The notes beneath the pieces were generated by a model, which was not told the origin of the DNA, did no database searches, and was given only the letters and a program-made list of their open reading frames with translations. A program made the translations under genes and the position numbers. From positions 180,474-244,473 of the forward strand of contig JABMLG010000001.1 of NCBI GenBank assembly GCA_013204985.1: a DNA stretch of 64,000 nt, in the 5' to 3' direction. Within the stretch, counting starts at the first letter, position 1, and every line of letters starts with the position of its first letter. The stretch comes from Microbacteriaceae bacterium VKM Ac-2855 (GTDB lineage: Bacteria; Actinomycetota; Actinomycetes; Actinomycetales; Microbacteriaceae). Below are positions 1 through 8,590 of this stretch, piece after piece.

Positions 1-794
1 AGCACGAACCAGGTGTGCGAAGAGCGTTCGCCGATGCGGCAGTAGGCGATCACGTCGTCGCCGTCCTGCAGGCCGGCGCCGTCGCGGTAGATCGCGTTCA
101 GCTCGTCGAGCGAGCGGAACGTGCCGTTCTCGGCCGCGGCCTTGCCCCACGGCACGTTCTGAGCCGACGGGATGTGGCCGGCGCGCAGGGTGCCCTCCTC
201 GGGGTAGGCGGGCGCGGTGGTGCGCTCGCCGGAGAACTCCTCGGGGGAGCGGACGTCGATCAGCGGGTTTCCGAAGTGTGCGAGGACGTCCTCCTTGAAC
301 GCGCGGATCGGCGCGTCCTCGCGCTCGACGACCGGGTACTCGACCGCGGTCGGGCTGGACGCCTCCGTGGTGATCGGCCGACCGTCGGCGATCCACTTGT
401 CGCGGCCTCCGTCGAGCAGACGGACGTCCTCGTGACCGAAGAGCGTGAAGACCCAGAGGGCGTAGGCGGCCCACCAGTTGTTCTTGTCGCCGTAGATCAC
501 GACGGTGCTGTCGCGGGTGATGCCCTTGCCGCCAAGCAGCGCGGCGAAGGCGGCGCCGTCGATGTAGTCGCGCTGCACCGGGTCGTTGAGGTCGGTGTGC
601 CAGTCGATCTTGACCGAGCCGGGGATGTGACCGGTCTCGTAGAGCAGGACGTCTTCGTCGGACTCGACCACCACGAGGCCCGAACCGGCGGCACCGACCT
701 GGCCGAGTCGCTCCTCCAGCCAATCGGCGCTGACGAGACGTTCGGGGTGCGCGTACGCGGTGAACGAGGGCGAGGGGTCGAGTTCGACGGTCAC
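1..794 (-). CDS. sseA: Thiosulfate sulfurtransferase (rhodanese), 3' end outside window
   Basis: Two-domain rhodanese that moves sulfane sulfur from thiosulfate to an acceptor through a cysteine persulfide. Read on the minus strand the product begins [20 protein letters not shown] and contains the inactive first domain (DWLEERLGQ, then [11 protein letters not shown]) and the active second domain with [12 protein letters not shown] and the catalytic loop [11 protein letters not shown], as in mycobacterial CysA2/SseA. The C-terminal residues lie before position 1, so the gene is incomplete. The GTG at 794 is chosen because GGAGG sits 5 nt upstream; an in-frame ATG at 806 has no comparable site. 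It is divergent from zapE. Family assignment is strong; physiological substrate is inferred. Confidence 0.9.
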   Translation of the reverse strand, partial: MTVELDPSPSFTAYAHPERLVSADWLEERLGQVGAAGSGLVVVESDEDVLLYETGHIPGSVKIDWHTDLNDPVQRDYIDGAAFAALLGGKGITRDSTVVIYGDKNNWWAAYALWVFTLFGHEDVRLLDGGRDKWIADGRPITTEASSPTAVEYPVVEREDAPIRAFKEDVLAHFGNPLIDVRSPEEFSGERTTAPAYPEEGTLRAGHIPSAQNVPWGKAAAENGTFRSLDELNAIYRDGAGLQDGDDVIAYCRIGERSSHTWFV

Positions 795-969
795 GTAAAC
801 CTCCATGGGAGCGTGCGTGAGCACGCGGGCGTGGTTCCTGGGGGGCCGACTCGCGCCGGCCGCTGCGGGCTACTGTTGGAAGCAGCTTCCCCAGCGACAG
901 TACGCGAGTGCGCGTGCCCCTGCACGGGGTTCGTAAGACGACGACACACGCCACGAAAGGCAGCCGCGA

Positions 970-2013
970 GTGATCCCCGAGGACGTCCGAGCCACGAGCA
1001 GCCTCACGGCGCGTTCGCCCCAGATCACCGGCCAGGAGATCGCCGCGTCGCTGGTGCCACCGCGCCAGTTCGAGGGCGCCACCTTCGACAGCTACCGGCC
1101 CGATCCGAATTTCCCCACCCAGGTGGAGGCCGTGGCGACACTGCGCGCGTTCGCGGCGGGCGGCTCCGGTGGCGGTAAAGGCGGCTTCCTGGGCTTCGGC
1201 CGCAAGAAGGGGCCGGTCGTGAAACCGGGCGTCTACCTCGACGGCGGATTCGGTGTCGGCAAGACCCACTTGCTCGCCGCGATCTGGCACGCGGTGCCCG
1301 GTCGTACCTACTTCGGCACCTTCATCGAATACACCGCGTTGGTCGGTGCTCTGGGGTACGCCGCGACGGTCTCCCTCTTGAAAGGCTCGGCGCTGCTGTG
1401 CATCGACGAGTTCGAGCTCGACGATCCCGGCGACACCATGTTGATGACCCGGCTGATCGGCGAGCTCGTGGCCTCGGGCACCCGCATCGCCGCGACATCG
1501 AACACTCCGCCGAACGCCCTCGGTGAAGGCCGCTTCGCAGCGGCCGACTTCATGCGCGAGATCCACGCGATGGGCGAGCACTTCGAGACCATGCGGATCG
1601 ACGGCACCGACTACCGTCGCCGTGACATCGAGGGGCACGCCGTCACACGAGCCGATTCGGAGATCGACGCAGCGATCGAAGCGCTGCCCGCATCCGCGGT
1701 GGTGACGGACGATGGTTTCCGCGCCGTCATCGATCACCTGAGCAGCGTGCATCCTTCGCGGTACATCAAGGTGATCGACGGCATCGACACCATCGTGCTG
1801 CGCGACGTGGTCGAACTCACCGACCAGACGGACGCGCTCCGGCTCGTCGCCTTCATCGACCGCGTCTATGACGCGCAGATCCCGATCCTCGCGTCGGGCG
1901 TCGAACTCGACGAGGTCTTCGGCGGCGGGATGCTCAGCGGCGGGTACCGCAAGAAGTACCTGCGTTCGATGTCGCGCCTGATCGCGTTGACGAACATGAA
2001 CGCGGCCGACTGA
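970..2013 (+). CDS. zapE: Cell division protein ZapE / AFG1-like ATPase
   Basis: P-loop ATPase of the AFG1/ZapE family, 347 aa, close to the usual length. In E. coli ZapE associates with the Z-ring; mitochondrial AFG1 homologues act in protein quality control. Walker A is visible at residues 92-100 (GGFGVGKTH) and Walker B near residue 140 (LLCIDEFELDD), followed by the sensor-like stretch RIAATSNTPPN typical of the family. A short glycine-rich insert (GGSGGGKGGFLG, about residues 64-75) sits between the N-terminal region and the P-loop. Start is GTG at 970 with a weak AAAGG about 9 nt upstream. It stands alone between the divergent sulfurtransferase and amtB. Confidence 0.85.
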   Translation: MIPEDVRATSSLTARSPQITGQEIAASLVPPRQFEGATFDSYRPDPNFPTQVEAVATLRAFAAGGSGGGKGGFLGFGRKKGPVVKPGVYLDGGFGVGKTHLLAAIWHAVPGRTYFGTFIEYTALVGALGYAATVSLLKGSALLCIDEFELDDPGDTMLMTRLIGELVASGTRIAATSNTPPNALGEGRFAAADFMREIHAMGEHFETMRIDGTDYRRRDIEGHAVTRADSEIDAAIEALPASAVVTDDGFRAVIDHLSSVHPSRYIKVIDGIDTIVLRDVVELTDQTDALRLVAFIDRVYDAQIPILASGVELDEVFGGGMLSGGYRKKYLRSMSRLIALTNMNAAD

Positions 2014-2111
2014 CTGCACATCGCTTTCGTCCGATCCGTCGGATTCGAGGGTTCGATCGAGTGCTTTCTCCGGCGGACCGGCCCCCGCTCGGGGTGGATC
2101 CCGGGCGCTCC

Positions 2112-2127
2112 GTAACGTGCTTTTTAC
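2112..2127 (+). promoter_or_regulatory. GlnR-like box 1 upstream of amtB
   Basis: GTAAC-N6-TTTAC, a match to the a-site/b-site architecture (GTnAC-N6-GaAAC) of the actinobacterial nitrogen regulator GlnR. It lies about 170 nt upstream of the amtB start and its core repeats the hexamer spacer GTGCT seen in the second box. Binding is inferred. Confidence 0.5.
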
Positions 2128-2142
2128 ATGAACCCCTTTCCC

Positions 2143-2158
2143 GTAACGTGCTGGAAAC
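2143..2158 (+). promoter_or_regulatory. GlnR-like box 2 upstream of amtB
   Basis: GTAAC-N6-GAAAC, an exact match to the GlnR half-site pair consensus. It begins 31 bp after box 1, about three helical turns, so both boxes would face the same side of the DNA. The ammonium transporter gene downstream is a classic GlnR target. Confidence 0.6.
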
Positions 2159-2296
2159 CTTCGTTCGCACGGTTCGAAACGTCGCGCCGACAGACTGTGC
2201 GGCGTACTCAAGTGACCCGACCTCCCTTGTGCGTACCCCCTCAGCGCGGATCCGTACGTTCGGGTTGCTTCCTGCACACCCGAAGAGAGGTTTCAC

Positions 2297-3559
2297 ATGG
2301 ATCAAGGCAATACCGCCTTCGTTCTGATCGCAGCGGCACTCGTGTTGCTGATGACCCCAGGACTCGCGTTCTTCTACGGCGGACTCGTCCGCGCGAAGAG
2401 CGTCATCAGCATGATGATGCTGAGCTTCGGAGCGATGGGTCTGATCGGGGTCCTCTGGGTTCTGTACGGCTACGCCATCACGTTCTCGAACGCCGGGGTG
2501 GGCAACTTCGTCGGTATCGACGGCGTCCTCGGCATCGACCTCGACCAGCTCGGTCTGCAGGGTCTGTACGTGGACGCGCTGGGTGAGCAGACCGCCGCGT
2601 TCCCGGGCCTCGCGTTCGCCGCCTTCCAGGCGACCTTCGCGATCATCACCGTCGCGCTGATCTCCGGCGCGATCGCGGACCGTGCGAAGTTCGGCGCCTG
2701 GATGGTCTTCGCCGGCGTCTGGGCGACCATCGTCTACTTCCCGGTCGCCTCGTGGGTGTTCAACTTCACCATCACGGATGGTGCGATCACCGACGGCGGC
2801 TGGATCGCCTACACGATCGGCGCGAACGACTTCGCCGGTGGTACTGCGGTGCACATCAACGCCGGTGCGGCGGCCCTCGCCCTCGCTCTGGTCCTGGGTA
2901 AGCGCGTGAACTTCACCAAGGGCGCGCACCAGCCGCACAACCCGCCGTTCGTGCTCCTCGGCGCCGGACTCCTGTGGTTCGGCTGGTTCGGCTTCAACGC
3001 CGGCTCCGAACTCGCCGCCGACGGTGTCGCCGCGATCGCGTTCTTGAACACCATCGCCGCTCCCGCCGCCGCCATCCTCGGTTGGCTGATCGTCGAGAAG
3101 ATCAAGGACGGCAAGCCCACCTCCATCGGTGCAGCGTCCGGCGCCGTCGCGGGTCTGGTCGCGATCACCCCCGCCTGTAACATCCTCACGCCGTTCTGGG
3201 CGATCGTGCTCGGTATCGTCACCGGCGCCATCTGCGCACTGGCGATCGACCTCAAGTACAAGCTCGGCTTCGACGACTCGCTCGACGTCGTGGGCGTCCA
3301 CCTGGTCGGTGGCCTCGTCGGTACCCTCGCCATCGGCTTCATCGGCAACAACGTCGGTCTGCTCTTCGGCTTCGGCTTCGACCAGCTCGGCAAGCAGGCT
3401 GTCGCCGCGTTCGCCGTTCTCATCTACTCCTTCGTGCTCACCTACGCGATCGGCTGGGTCATCCAGAAGACCATGGGCTTCCGCGTGAAGAACGAGGACG
3501 AGATCGCCGGCATCGACACCGCCATCCACGGCGAGGAGGGCTACGTCCTCGCGGACTAG
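2297..3559 (+). CDS. amtB: Ammonium transporter AmtB
   Basis: Amt/MEP/Rh channel for ammonium uptake, 420 aa, with about eleven membrane segments. The N-terminus runs straight into LALL-type helix 1 with FFYGGLVRAKSV, a family signature. The twin histidines of the pore are at H186 (GGTAVHINAG) and H335 (GVHLVGG), and the W/F-rich stretch GLLWFGWFGFNAGSE is also conserved. The C-terminal cytosolic tail (about 30 residues after the last helix, FRVKNEDEIAGID) is the part expected to meet a PII protein, although no glnK or glnD lies in the window. Start ATG is preceded by AGAGAGG. Two GlnR-like boxes lie upstream and a strong hairpin terminator follows. Confidence 0.96.
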   Translation: MDQGNTAFVLIAAALVLLMTPGLAFFYGGLVRAKSVISMMMLSFGAMGLIGVLWVLYGYAITFSNAGVGNFVGIDGVLGIDLDQLGLQGLYVDALGEQTAAFPGLAFAAFQATFAIITVALISGAIADRAKFGAWMVFAGVWATIVYFPVASWVFNFTITDGAITDGGWIAYTIGANDFAGGTAVHINAGAAALALALVLGKRVNFTKGAHQPHNPPFVLLGAGLLWFGWFGFNAGSELAADGVAAIAFLNTIAAPAAAILGWLIVEKIKDGKPTSIGAASGAVAGLVAITPACNILTPFWAIVLGIVTGAICALAIDLKYKLGFDDSLDVVGVHLVGGLVGTLAIGFIGNNVGLLFGFGFDQLGKQAVAAFAVLIYSFVLTYAIGWVIQKTMGFRVKNEDEIAGIDTAIHGEEGYVLAD

Positions 3560-3580
3560 TCCCACTCGCTGACACAGCAC

Positions 3581-3620
3581 CGAACGGGGTGCCGGCTCTT
3601 CGGAGTCGGCACCCCGTTCG
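3581..3620 (+). terminator. Hairpin terminator with UUCG loop after amtB
   Basis: An 18-bp stem (arms 3581-3598 and 3603-3620, one G-U pair) closed by a TTCG tetraloop. There is no clear T-run after it. It ends 20 nt before the next start codon, so it separates amtB from the PemK-like gene. Confidence 0.8.
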
Positions 3621-3640
3621 CGTCCCGGTAGGGTTCCCTG

Positions 3641-4237
3641 ATGGCGAAAGACGGCGGAATCCTCACCCTGCTCCTGCGGCTGCTCGGTGGTTCGCGCACC
3701 CCGGCTCCGCGCCGGACGCCACCCGCGCCGACTCCGAAGCGCAGCGCATCGACGCCGAAGGGCAGCGCATCGCCTCCGAAGGCATCGAGCCCGACGTCGT
3801 CGACGGCGTCGGTCCCGTTCGACGCGTCACCGGGGCGCGACGGCGCCGCAGCGACGCGGGAGGTGGACCCGCACGCGGTGCGAGGCATCCGGATGAGCTA
3901 CTCGCCGTCCACGGACGGAGCGCCGGATCCGGGCGAGATCGTGTGGACCTGGGTGCCGTACGAAGAGAACGACGGGCGCGGCAAGGATCGCCCGGTGCTG
4001 GTCGTCGCGACGGAGAAGTCCGGTGCGGTGCTGGCCGTGCAGCTCACGACGAAGCAGCACCAGGGCTTCGTGCCTTTGGGCGCCGGTGCGTGGGATGCGG
4101 AGAACCGCCCGAGCTACGTCAACCTCGACCGGGTCTTCCGGGTGCAGCCCTCGGGCATGCGGCGCGAGGCGACCGCGCTCGACCGCGTTCGCTACGCGAC
4201 GGTCGCCGCCGCTCTTTCGACACGCTACGGCTGGTGA
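3641..4237 (+). CDS. PemK/MazF-family protein with disordered N-terminus
   Basis: 198 aa. The C-terminal half (about residues 95-198) is a PemK/MazF fold, the endoribonuclease family of type II toxins: PGEIVWTWVPYEEND, then KDRPVLVVA and the strand with VQLTTKQ, and a closing LDRVRYATVAAAL. The first 85 residues are a Pro/Ala/Ser/Lys-rich low-complexity stretch (RTPPAPTPKRSAS) after a short hydrophobic N-terminus ILTLLLRLLGG. No antitoxin-like small gene lies on either side, so it may be an orphan or a non-toxin member of the family. RBS is weak (GTAGGG about 9 nt upstream). Function as an RNase is inferred from fold only. Confidence 0.7.
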   Translation: MAKDGGILTLLLRLLGGSRTPAPRRTPPAPTPKRSASTPKGSASPPKASSPTSSTASVPFDASPGRDGAAATREVDPHAVRGIRMSYSPSTDGAPDPGEIVWTWVPYEENDGRGKDRPVLVVATEKSGAVLAVQLTTKQHQGFVPLGAGAWDAENRPSYVNLDRVFRVQPSGMRREATALDRVRYATVAAALSTRYGW

Positions 4238-4241
4238 TACC

Positions 4242-4283
4242 GAAAAGTTGCAGGAGTGGGGCACCCACTCCTGCAACTCTTCG
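4242..4283. terminator. Bidirectional terminator between PemK-like gene and citrate transporter
   Basis: Perfect 14-bp stem (4247-4260 with 4264-4277) around a GCA loop, flanked by AAAA on the left and CTCTTC on the right. It sits between two convergent genes and can serve both. Confidence 0.8.
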
Positions 4284-4294
4284 GACGGGGTTCG

Positions 4295-5758
4295 TCAGCC
4301 GAACGGGACCGCGCCCACGAGGACGCCCACCAGGAGCATCACGATCGAGACGACGACGGCTCGCCACAGTACCTTCTTGTGGTGGTCGCCGAGGTTCACT
4401 CCCGCGAGGGATACCAGCAGCAGGATGGCCGGCACCAGCGGGCTCTGCAGGTGGACGGGCTGACCGGTGATCGACGCCCTCGCCATCTCGACCGGGCTGA
4501 TGCCGTAGTTCGCGGCGCTCTCCGACAGGATCGGCAGGATGCCGTAGTAGAACGCGTCGTTCGACATGAAGAACGTCATCGGGATCGACAGCAGGCCGGT
4601 GATCACCGCGAGGAACGGCCCCATCGCGGCGGGCACCACGTCGACGACCCACTCCGCCATCGCCGTGACCATCCCCGTGCCGTTGAGTACACCGACGAGC
4701 ACGCCGGCTGCCAGGACCATCGAGACGACGCCGACGATGCTCGGTGCGTGCGCCACGATCTCGTCGGCCTGGCTCTTGAGCTTCGGGAAGTTGATGATCA
4801 GGGCGATCGCGGAGCCGACCATGAAGACGTAGGGCAGCGGCATCACGTCCATAACGAGCAGCACCATCACCGCGATCGTGAGGACGAGGTTCACCCAGAT
4901 CAGCTTCGGGCGGAGGGTAGGCCGGTTCGGGTCGAGCATCGTGTCGGCCATTGCCGTGTCGCCGTCGTCGGGGACCACATCGCCGCCGACCGTGACGATG
5001 CCCTGGGTCGAGAGATTGCCGCGGGCGCCGACCGCCGCCTGCGAGCCGCGAGTGAGCTTGGGCCCCTGGAACACCGAGAAGCGGCGGCCCGACTCGGCGC
5101 CGACGAGTTCGCGCTCTTCGAGGATCGGCGTGGCGAAGGCGAGGGAGCCGAGGCGCTTGCGCTCCGAGAGGCCGAGCAGCCAGGCGAAGCCGAGGGCGAC
5201 GACGATGCCGACGCCGAGGGACGGCAGCATGGGCACGAAGATGTCGGTCGGCGAGACCTGGAGGGCCGAGGCCGCGCGCACCGTCGGGCCGCCCCACGGC
5301 ACGATGTTGAGCGTCCCGTTGATCAGACCGGCGACGCAGGTGAGCACGACGGGGCTCATGCCGAGGCGGAGGTAGATCGGCAGCATCGCCGAGGTGGCGA
5401 TGATGAAGGTCGTCGACCCGTCGCCGTCGAGTGAGACGGCACCGGCCAGCAGGGCCGTGCCCAGCACGACCTTCGCCGGGTCGTTGCCGAGGAAGCGGAC
5501 GATGAACCGGATCAGCGGATCGAACAGTCCGACGTCGATCATCAGCCCGAAGTACATGATCGCGAACATCAGCAGGGCGGCCGTCGGCGCGAGGTCGCCG
5601 ATCGCCTCGATGATCATGTCGCCCAGGCCCAGCCCTGCGCCGGCGAAAAGACCGAAGATCGTGGGGACGATGATGAGGGCGACCATCGGCGTGAGCCGTT
5701 TGGTCATGATCAGCACCATGAATGTGAGGATCATCGCGAATCCCAGAATGACGAGCAC
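4295..5758 (-). CDS. CitMHS-family citrate:proton symporter
   Basis: 487-aa membrane protein with about twelve hydrophobic segments, of the CitMHS family that takes up citrate complexed with a divalent metal. Family landmarks are the N-terminal GFAMILTFMVLIMTKRL, the conserved LDGDGSTTFIIA loop (about residues 110-122) and NIVPWGGPTVRA (about residues 150-162). A charged cytosolic loop interrupts the protein around residues 200-275, and C-terminal helices include MTFFMSNDAFYYGILPIL. Start ATG at 5758 directs transcription away from the adjacent sensor kinase gene, with 179 bp between them. The arrangement with a CitA/CitB-type two-component system strongly suggests citrate induction. Metal preference cannot be told from sequence. 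Confidence 0.9.
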   Translation of the reverse strand: MLVILGFAMILTFMVLIMTKRLTPMVALIIVPTIFGLFAGAGLGLGDMIIEAIGDLAPTAALLMFAIMYFGLMIDVGLFDPLIRFIVRFLGNDPAKVVLGTALLAGAVSLDGDGSTTFIIATSAMLPIYLRLGMSPVVLTCVAGLINGTLNIVPWGGPTVRAASALQVSPTDIFVPMLPSLGVGIVVALGFAWLLGLSERKRLGSLAFATPILEERELVGAESGRRFSVFQGPKLTRGSQAAVGARGNLSTQGIVTVGGDVVPDDGDTAMADTMLDPNRPTLRPKLIWVNLVLTIAVMVLLVMDVMPLPYVFMVGSAIALIINFPKLKSQADEIVAHAPSIVGVVSMVLAAGVLVGVLNGTGMVTAMAEWVVDVVPAAMGPFLAVITGLLSIPMTFFMSNDAFYYGILPILSESAANYGISPVEMARASITGQPVHLQSPLVPAILLLVSLAGVNLGDHHKKVLWRAVVVSIVMLLVGVLVGAVPFG

Positions 5759-5937
5759 ACCGACTCCTTCGTCGTGGATGTTTTCGGGTCGAGCGACCTC
5801 GCGGCCACGATAGGTCCGGCGCGGAGCAACACCGGGTTATCGCTCGTTCCCGCATGATCTGCGCGTTACGGTGGTTCTGCGCATTCTGCTCGCAGGCAGC
5901 GCGCGCGAGGACGGAACAGGCGTGAGGAGGCGGTCGG

Positions 5938-7581
5938 ATGCGGTTCGCCACACGTGTACTCGTGCTGCAGCTCGCGACGGTGCTCGCCGTCCTCTCCGTC
6001 TGCGTCGCGGTCTTCCTCGCCTTCGGTGTCGACCGCCTGCGTGAGGAGGCACAGGGAACCGCGCTCGCGATCGCCCGCACGCTCGCCGAGGATCCCGATG
6101 TCCGAGCCCAGGTCGCCGAAGTGGCCGCTCAGGACCCGGCGCCGTCGGGAGCTCTGTTGCGCGACACTGCACTGGCCCGACACGCGGCGACGGTCGGAGA
6201 GCGCACGGGTGCGCTGTTCGTGGTGATCACCGATGAGGAGGGCATCCGGCTCGCGCATCCCGATCCCGAGCGGATCGGCGAGCCGGTGAGCACCAGCCCT
6301 GACGCCGCGCTGCGCGGTGAGGAGGTCGTCTCGTGGGAGACGGGCACGCTGGGCGAGTCCGCCCGCGCCAAGGTACCGGTCACCGCACCCGACGGCAGCG
6401 CGGTGGTCGGTGAGGTGAGTATCGGATTCGCGCGCTCGAGCGTCTTCGCCAATACGCCGGACGTCGTGGCAGCCGTTCTCGCCGCCGCCGGTCTCGCGCT
6501 CGCCCTTGGCGTGATCGCCTCCGTACTGCTCCGGCGTCACCTGGCGCGCCTGACGTTGGGTCTGCAGCCGGAGCAGCTCCGTGCTCTCGTGCAGGATCAG
6601 GCTGCGGTCCTGGACGGGGTCGGCGAGGGCGTCTTCGCCCTCGGCCGCGACGGACGTGTCACGGTCTGCAACGCTCCGGCGGTCGAGCTGCTGGGCTTGT
6701 CCGATCCGGTCGGCCGTCGGTGGAGCGAGCTGGGTCTCCCGCATCCGCTGGCCGACGCCCTCGCTCAGCAGATGCGCTCAGGGGCGGAGTCGGAACCGGT
6801 GACGGCGGTCGTCGGCGAGCGGATCGTGTTCGTGGAGGTGCGGCCCGTGCAGCACGGAGCGATCGATCTCGGCGCGGTCGTGATCGTGCGCGACCGAACC
6901 GACGTCGCAGCACTGACGCGTCGCCTGGATGCCGTCGAAACGATGTCGCGCGCGATGAGGGTGCAGCGGCACGAGTTCGCGAACCGTTTGCACGTGGTCG
7001 AGGGAATGCTCGCGGCTCAGCGAGTGGACGATGCCCGCGGATATCTGGCCGAGGTCTTGGCGCGGGGTCCGCTGAAGTATCCCGTGCAGCACGCCGATCG
7101 ACTCGCCGAGCCGTACCTGCAGGCGTTCGTTGGCGCGAAGGGGATCGAGGCGGCGGAGCGCGGCGTCCTGCTGACATTGGGGGAGGAGACGCTGGTGCGC
7201 GGTGTCGTGACGGATCCGGAGGATGTGGCGACGGTGCTGGGTAATCTGGTGGACAACGCGATCCGGGCGGCGGTGCTGAGTGGACGCGAGCCGGCCTGGG
7301 TAGAGCTGGAGCTGCTCGATGACGGCACGGAGCTGTACCTGACGGTCGCGGATTCGGGTGACGGCGTCGTGGATCCGGTCGCGCTGTTCGATCGCAGCGG
7401 GCGAGCGGAGGGCGGTGCGGATCAGGTGCACGGTCTCGGCTTCGGTCTGCCCCTCTCGCGCGACATCGCGCGCAGACGCGGCGGTGACCTGTGGCTGGCG
7501 GATGCCGGTGGCGGCGAGCACGGCGCCGTGCTGTGCGCCCGTCTGCCCGGCGTCGTCCTGCCGGCGGAGGTGGTGCGCTGA
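5938..7581 (+). CDS. CitA/DcuS-type sensor histidine kinase
   Basis: 547 aa. Order of parts: membrane helix 1 (about 8-30), extracytoplasmic ligand domain of the Cache/PAS-like CitA type (about 31-175, with GALFVVITDEEGIRLAHP), helix 2 (about 176-198), cytoplasmic PAS (about 220-325), SpoB-like dimerisation helix with the phospho-acceptor H345 (QRHEFANRLHV), then the HATPase domain with NLVDNAIRAA, DSGDGV and GLGFGLPLS. The QRHEFxN sequence is typical for the citrate/C4-dicarboxylate sensor family. GAGGAGG precedes the ATG by 7 nt. Its stop codon shares one base with the response regulator start. The divergent CitMHS transporter points to citrate or a related tricarboxylate as ligand (inference). 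Confidence 0.9.
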   Translation: MRFATRVLVLQLATVLAVLSVCVAVFLAFGVDRLREEAQGTALAIARTLAEDPDVRAQVAEVAAQDPAPSGALLRDTALARHAATVGERTGALFVVITDEEGIRLAHPDPERIGEPVSTSPDAALRGEEVVSWETGTLGESARAKVPVTAPDGSAVVGEVSIGFARSSVFANTPDVVAAVLAAAGLALALGVIASVLLRRHLARLTLGLQPEQLRALVQDQAAVLDGVGEGVFALGRDGRVTVCNAPAVELLGLSDPVGRRWSELGLPHPLADALAQQMRSGAESEPVTAVVGERIVFVEVRPVQHGAIDLGAVVIVRDRTDVAALTRRLDAVETMSRAMRVQRHEFANRLHVVEGMLAAQRVDDARGYLAEVLARGPLKYPVQHADRLAEPYLQAFVGAKGIEAAERGVLLTLGEETLVRGVVTDPEDVATVLGNLVDNAIRAAVLSGREPAWVELELLDDGTELYLTVADSGDGVVDPVALFDRSGRAEGGADQVHGLGFGLPLSRDIARRRGGDLWLADAGGGEHGAVLCARLPGVVLPAEVVR

Positions 7582-8243
7582 TGGCAGCGGACAAGACGGT
7601 ACTGGTCGTCGACGATGATTTCTACGTCGCGCGGCTGCACGCCGACCTGGTCGCGGCGACACCGGGGTATCGAGCGCTCCCGACCATCGGGACCGTTCGC
7701 GAAGCGCGCGCGGTGATCCGCGACCACAAGCCGGATCTGCTCCTGGTCGACATCCACCTGCCCGACGGCGATGGTGTCGAGCTGGTCCGTGAGGCGGATG
7801 TGGACGCCTTCGTCATCAGCGCCGCCTCCGACGGAGCGGTCCTGCGCCGAGCTTTACGGGCGGGTGCGCTCGGGTATCTGATCAAACCGTTCGACCCGAA
7901 GCTGCTCCGCGATCGCCTCGACGCTTACCTGCGCTTCTGCAACGTGCTCGACGAATCGCGGGGGGCCGATCAAGAGGCGCTGGAACGCGCGCTGCGCATC
8001 CTGCATTCGGGTGACTCCGCGGCTCCACCCTCACGATCGGCCACCGAACAGCTTGTGCTGAGCCTGCTCATCGACGCCGGTGCGGAGCTCTCGGCCCTCG
8101 AGGTGGCGGAGCGTGCGGGGATCTCGCGGGCGACGGCGCAGCGCTATCTGGCCGGGCTCGCGGCACGCGGCGCGGTGGAGGTGCGATTGAGCTACGGAGC
8201 GACCGGTAGGCCCGAGCACCGGTACCAGGCCGTCGCCGGCTAG
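7581..8243 (+). CDS. CitB/DcuR-type response regulator
   Basis: 220-aa response regulator. Receiver domain about residues 6-120: acidic pocket DDD 11-13, phospho-acceptor D57 in LLLVDIHLPDGDG, S80 in FVISAASD and K102 in GYLIKPFDP. The C-terminal part (about 150-215) has a winged-helix of the DprA/IclR-like kind used by CitB and DcuR: LEVAERAGISRATAQRYLAGLAARG. The ATG overlaps the kinase stop codon (TGATG), so the two are translationally coupled. The last 4 bases overlap the end of the convergent small LysR-like gene. The expected target is the citMHS promoter between 5759 and 5937. Confidence 0.9.
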   Translation: MAADKTVLVVDDDFYVARLHADLVAATPGYRALPTIGTVREARAVIRDHKPDLLLVDIHLPDGDGVELVREADVDAFVISAASDGAVLRRALRAGALGYLIKPFDPKLLRDRLDAYLRFCNVLDESRGADQEALERALRILHSGDSAAPPSRSATEQLVLSLLIDAGAELSALEVAERAGISRATAQRYLAGLAARGAVEVRLSYGATGRPEHRYQAVAG

Positions 8244-8581
8244 CGCGACTGGCGGCGCCTGGGCTTGGGCGCACCCTTCACGTGCGGCGTACGTCCGATG
8301 CCCTTGTTCGCTTTGGCCTTGCCACCGCCGTTCCCGGGGGTCACCTCGGGAGCCGGCGCAGCGGCGATCTCGGCGCGAGCGACGGGGAGGAAATCACGGC
8401 CGGCACGCGTCAACGTGGTCGTCGCAGCGTCGCGCTCGAAGAGGGGCGCGCCGAGTTCGGCCTCGATGGCTTCCACGGAGGAGTCGAGCTTGCGGCGCGA
8501 GATGCCGAGAGCGTCCGCGGCGCGCACGAAGTGCAATTCCTCGGCGACCGCGACGAAATGGCGCAACTGGCTGATCTTCAC
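8240..8581 (-). CDS. LysR-like protein reduced to its DNA-binding domain
   Basis: 113 aa. The first 65 residues are a clear LysR-type winged helix-turn-helix (MKISQLRHFVAVAEELHFVR, then ADALGISRRKLDSSVEAIE and LGAPLFERD). The substrate-binding domain of about 200 residues that normally follows is absent; instead there is an Ala/Pro/Gly linker and a strongly basic tail (KAKANKGIG, PKPRRRQSR). The GTG start lies 9 nt after the stop of the putrescine oxidase gene, so it is the third gene of the aguB-oxidase operon. Its own ribosome site is poor (GGGGG). It could bind DNA as a dimer without ligand control or may act through the basic tail; either is inference. Confidence 0.7.
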   Translation of the reverse strand: MKISQLRHFVAVAEELHFVRAADALGISRRKLDSSVEAIEAELGAPLFERDAATTTLTRAGRDFLPVARAEIAAAPAPEVTPGNGGGKAKANKGIGRTPHVKGAPKPRRRQSR

Positions 8582-8590
8582 GCCCCCACG

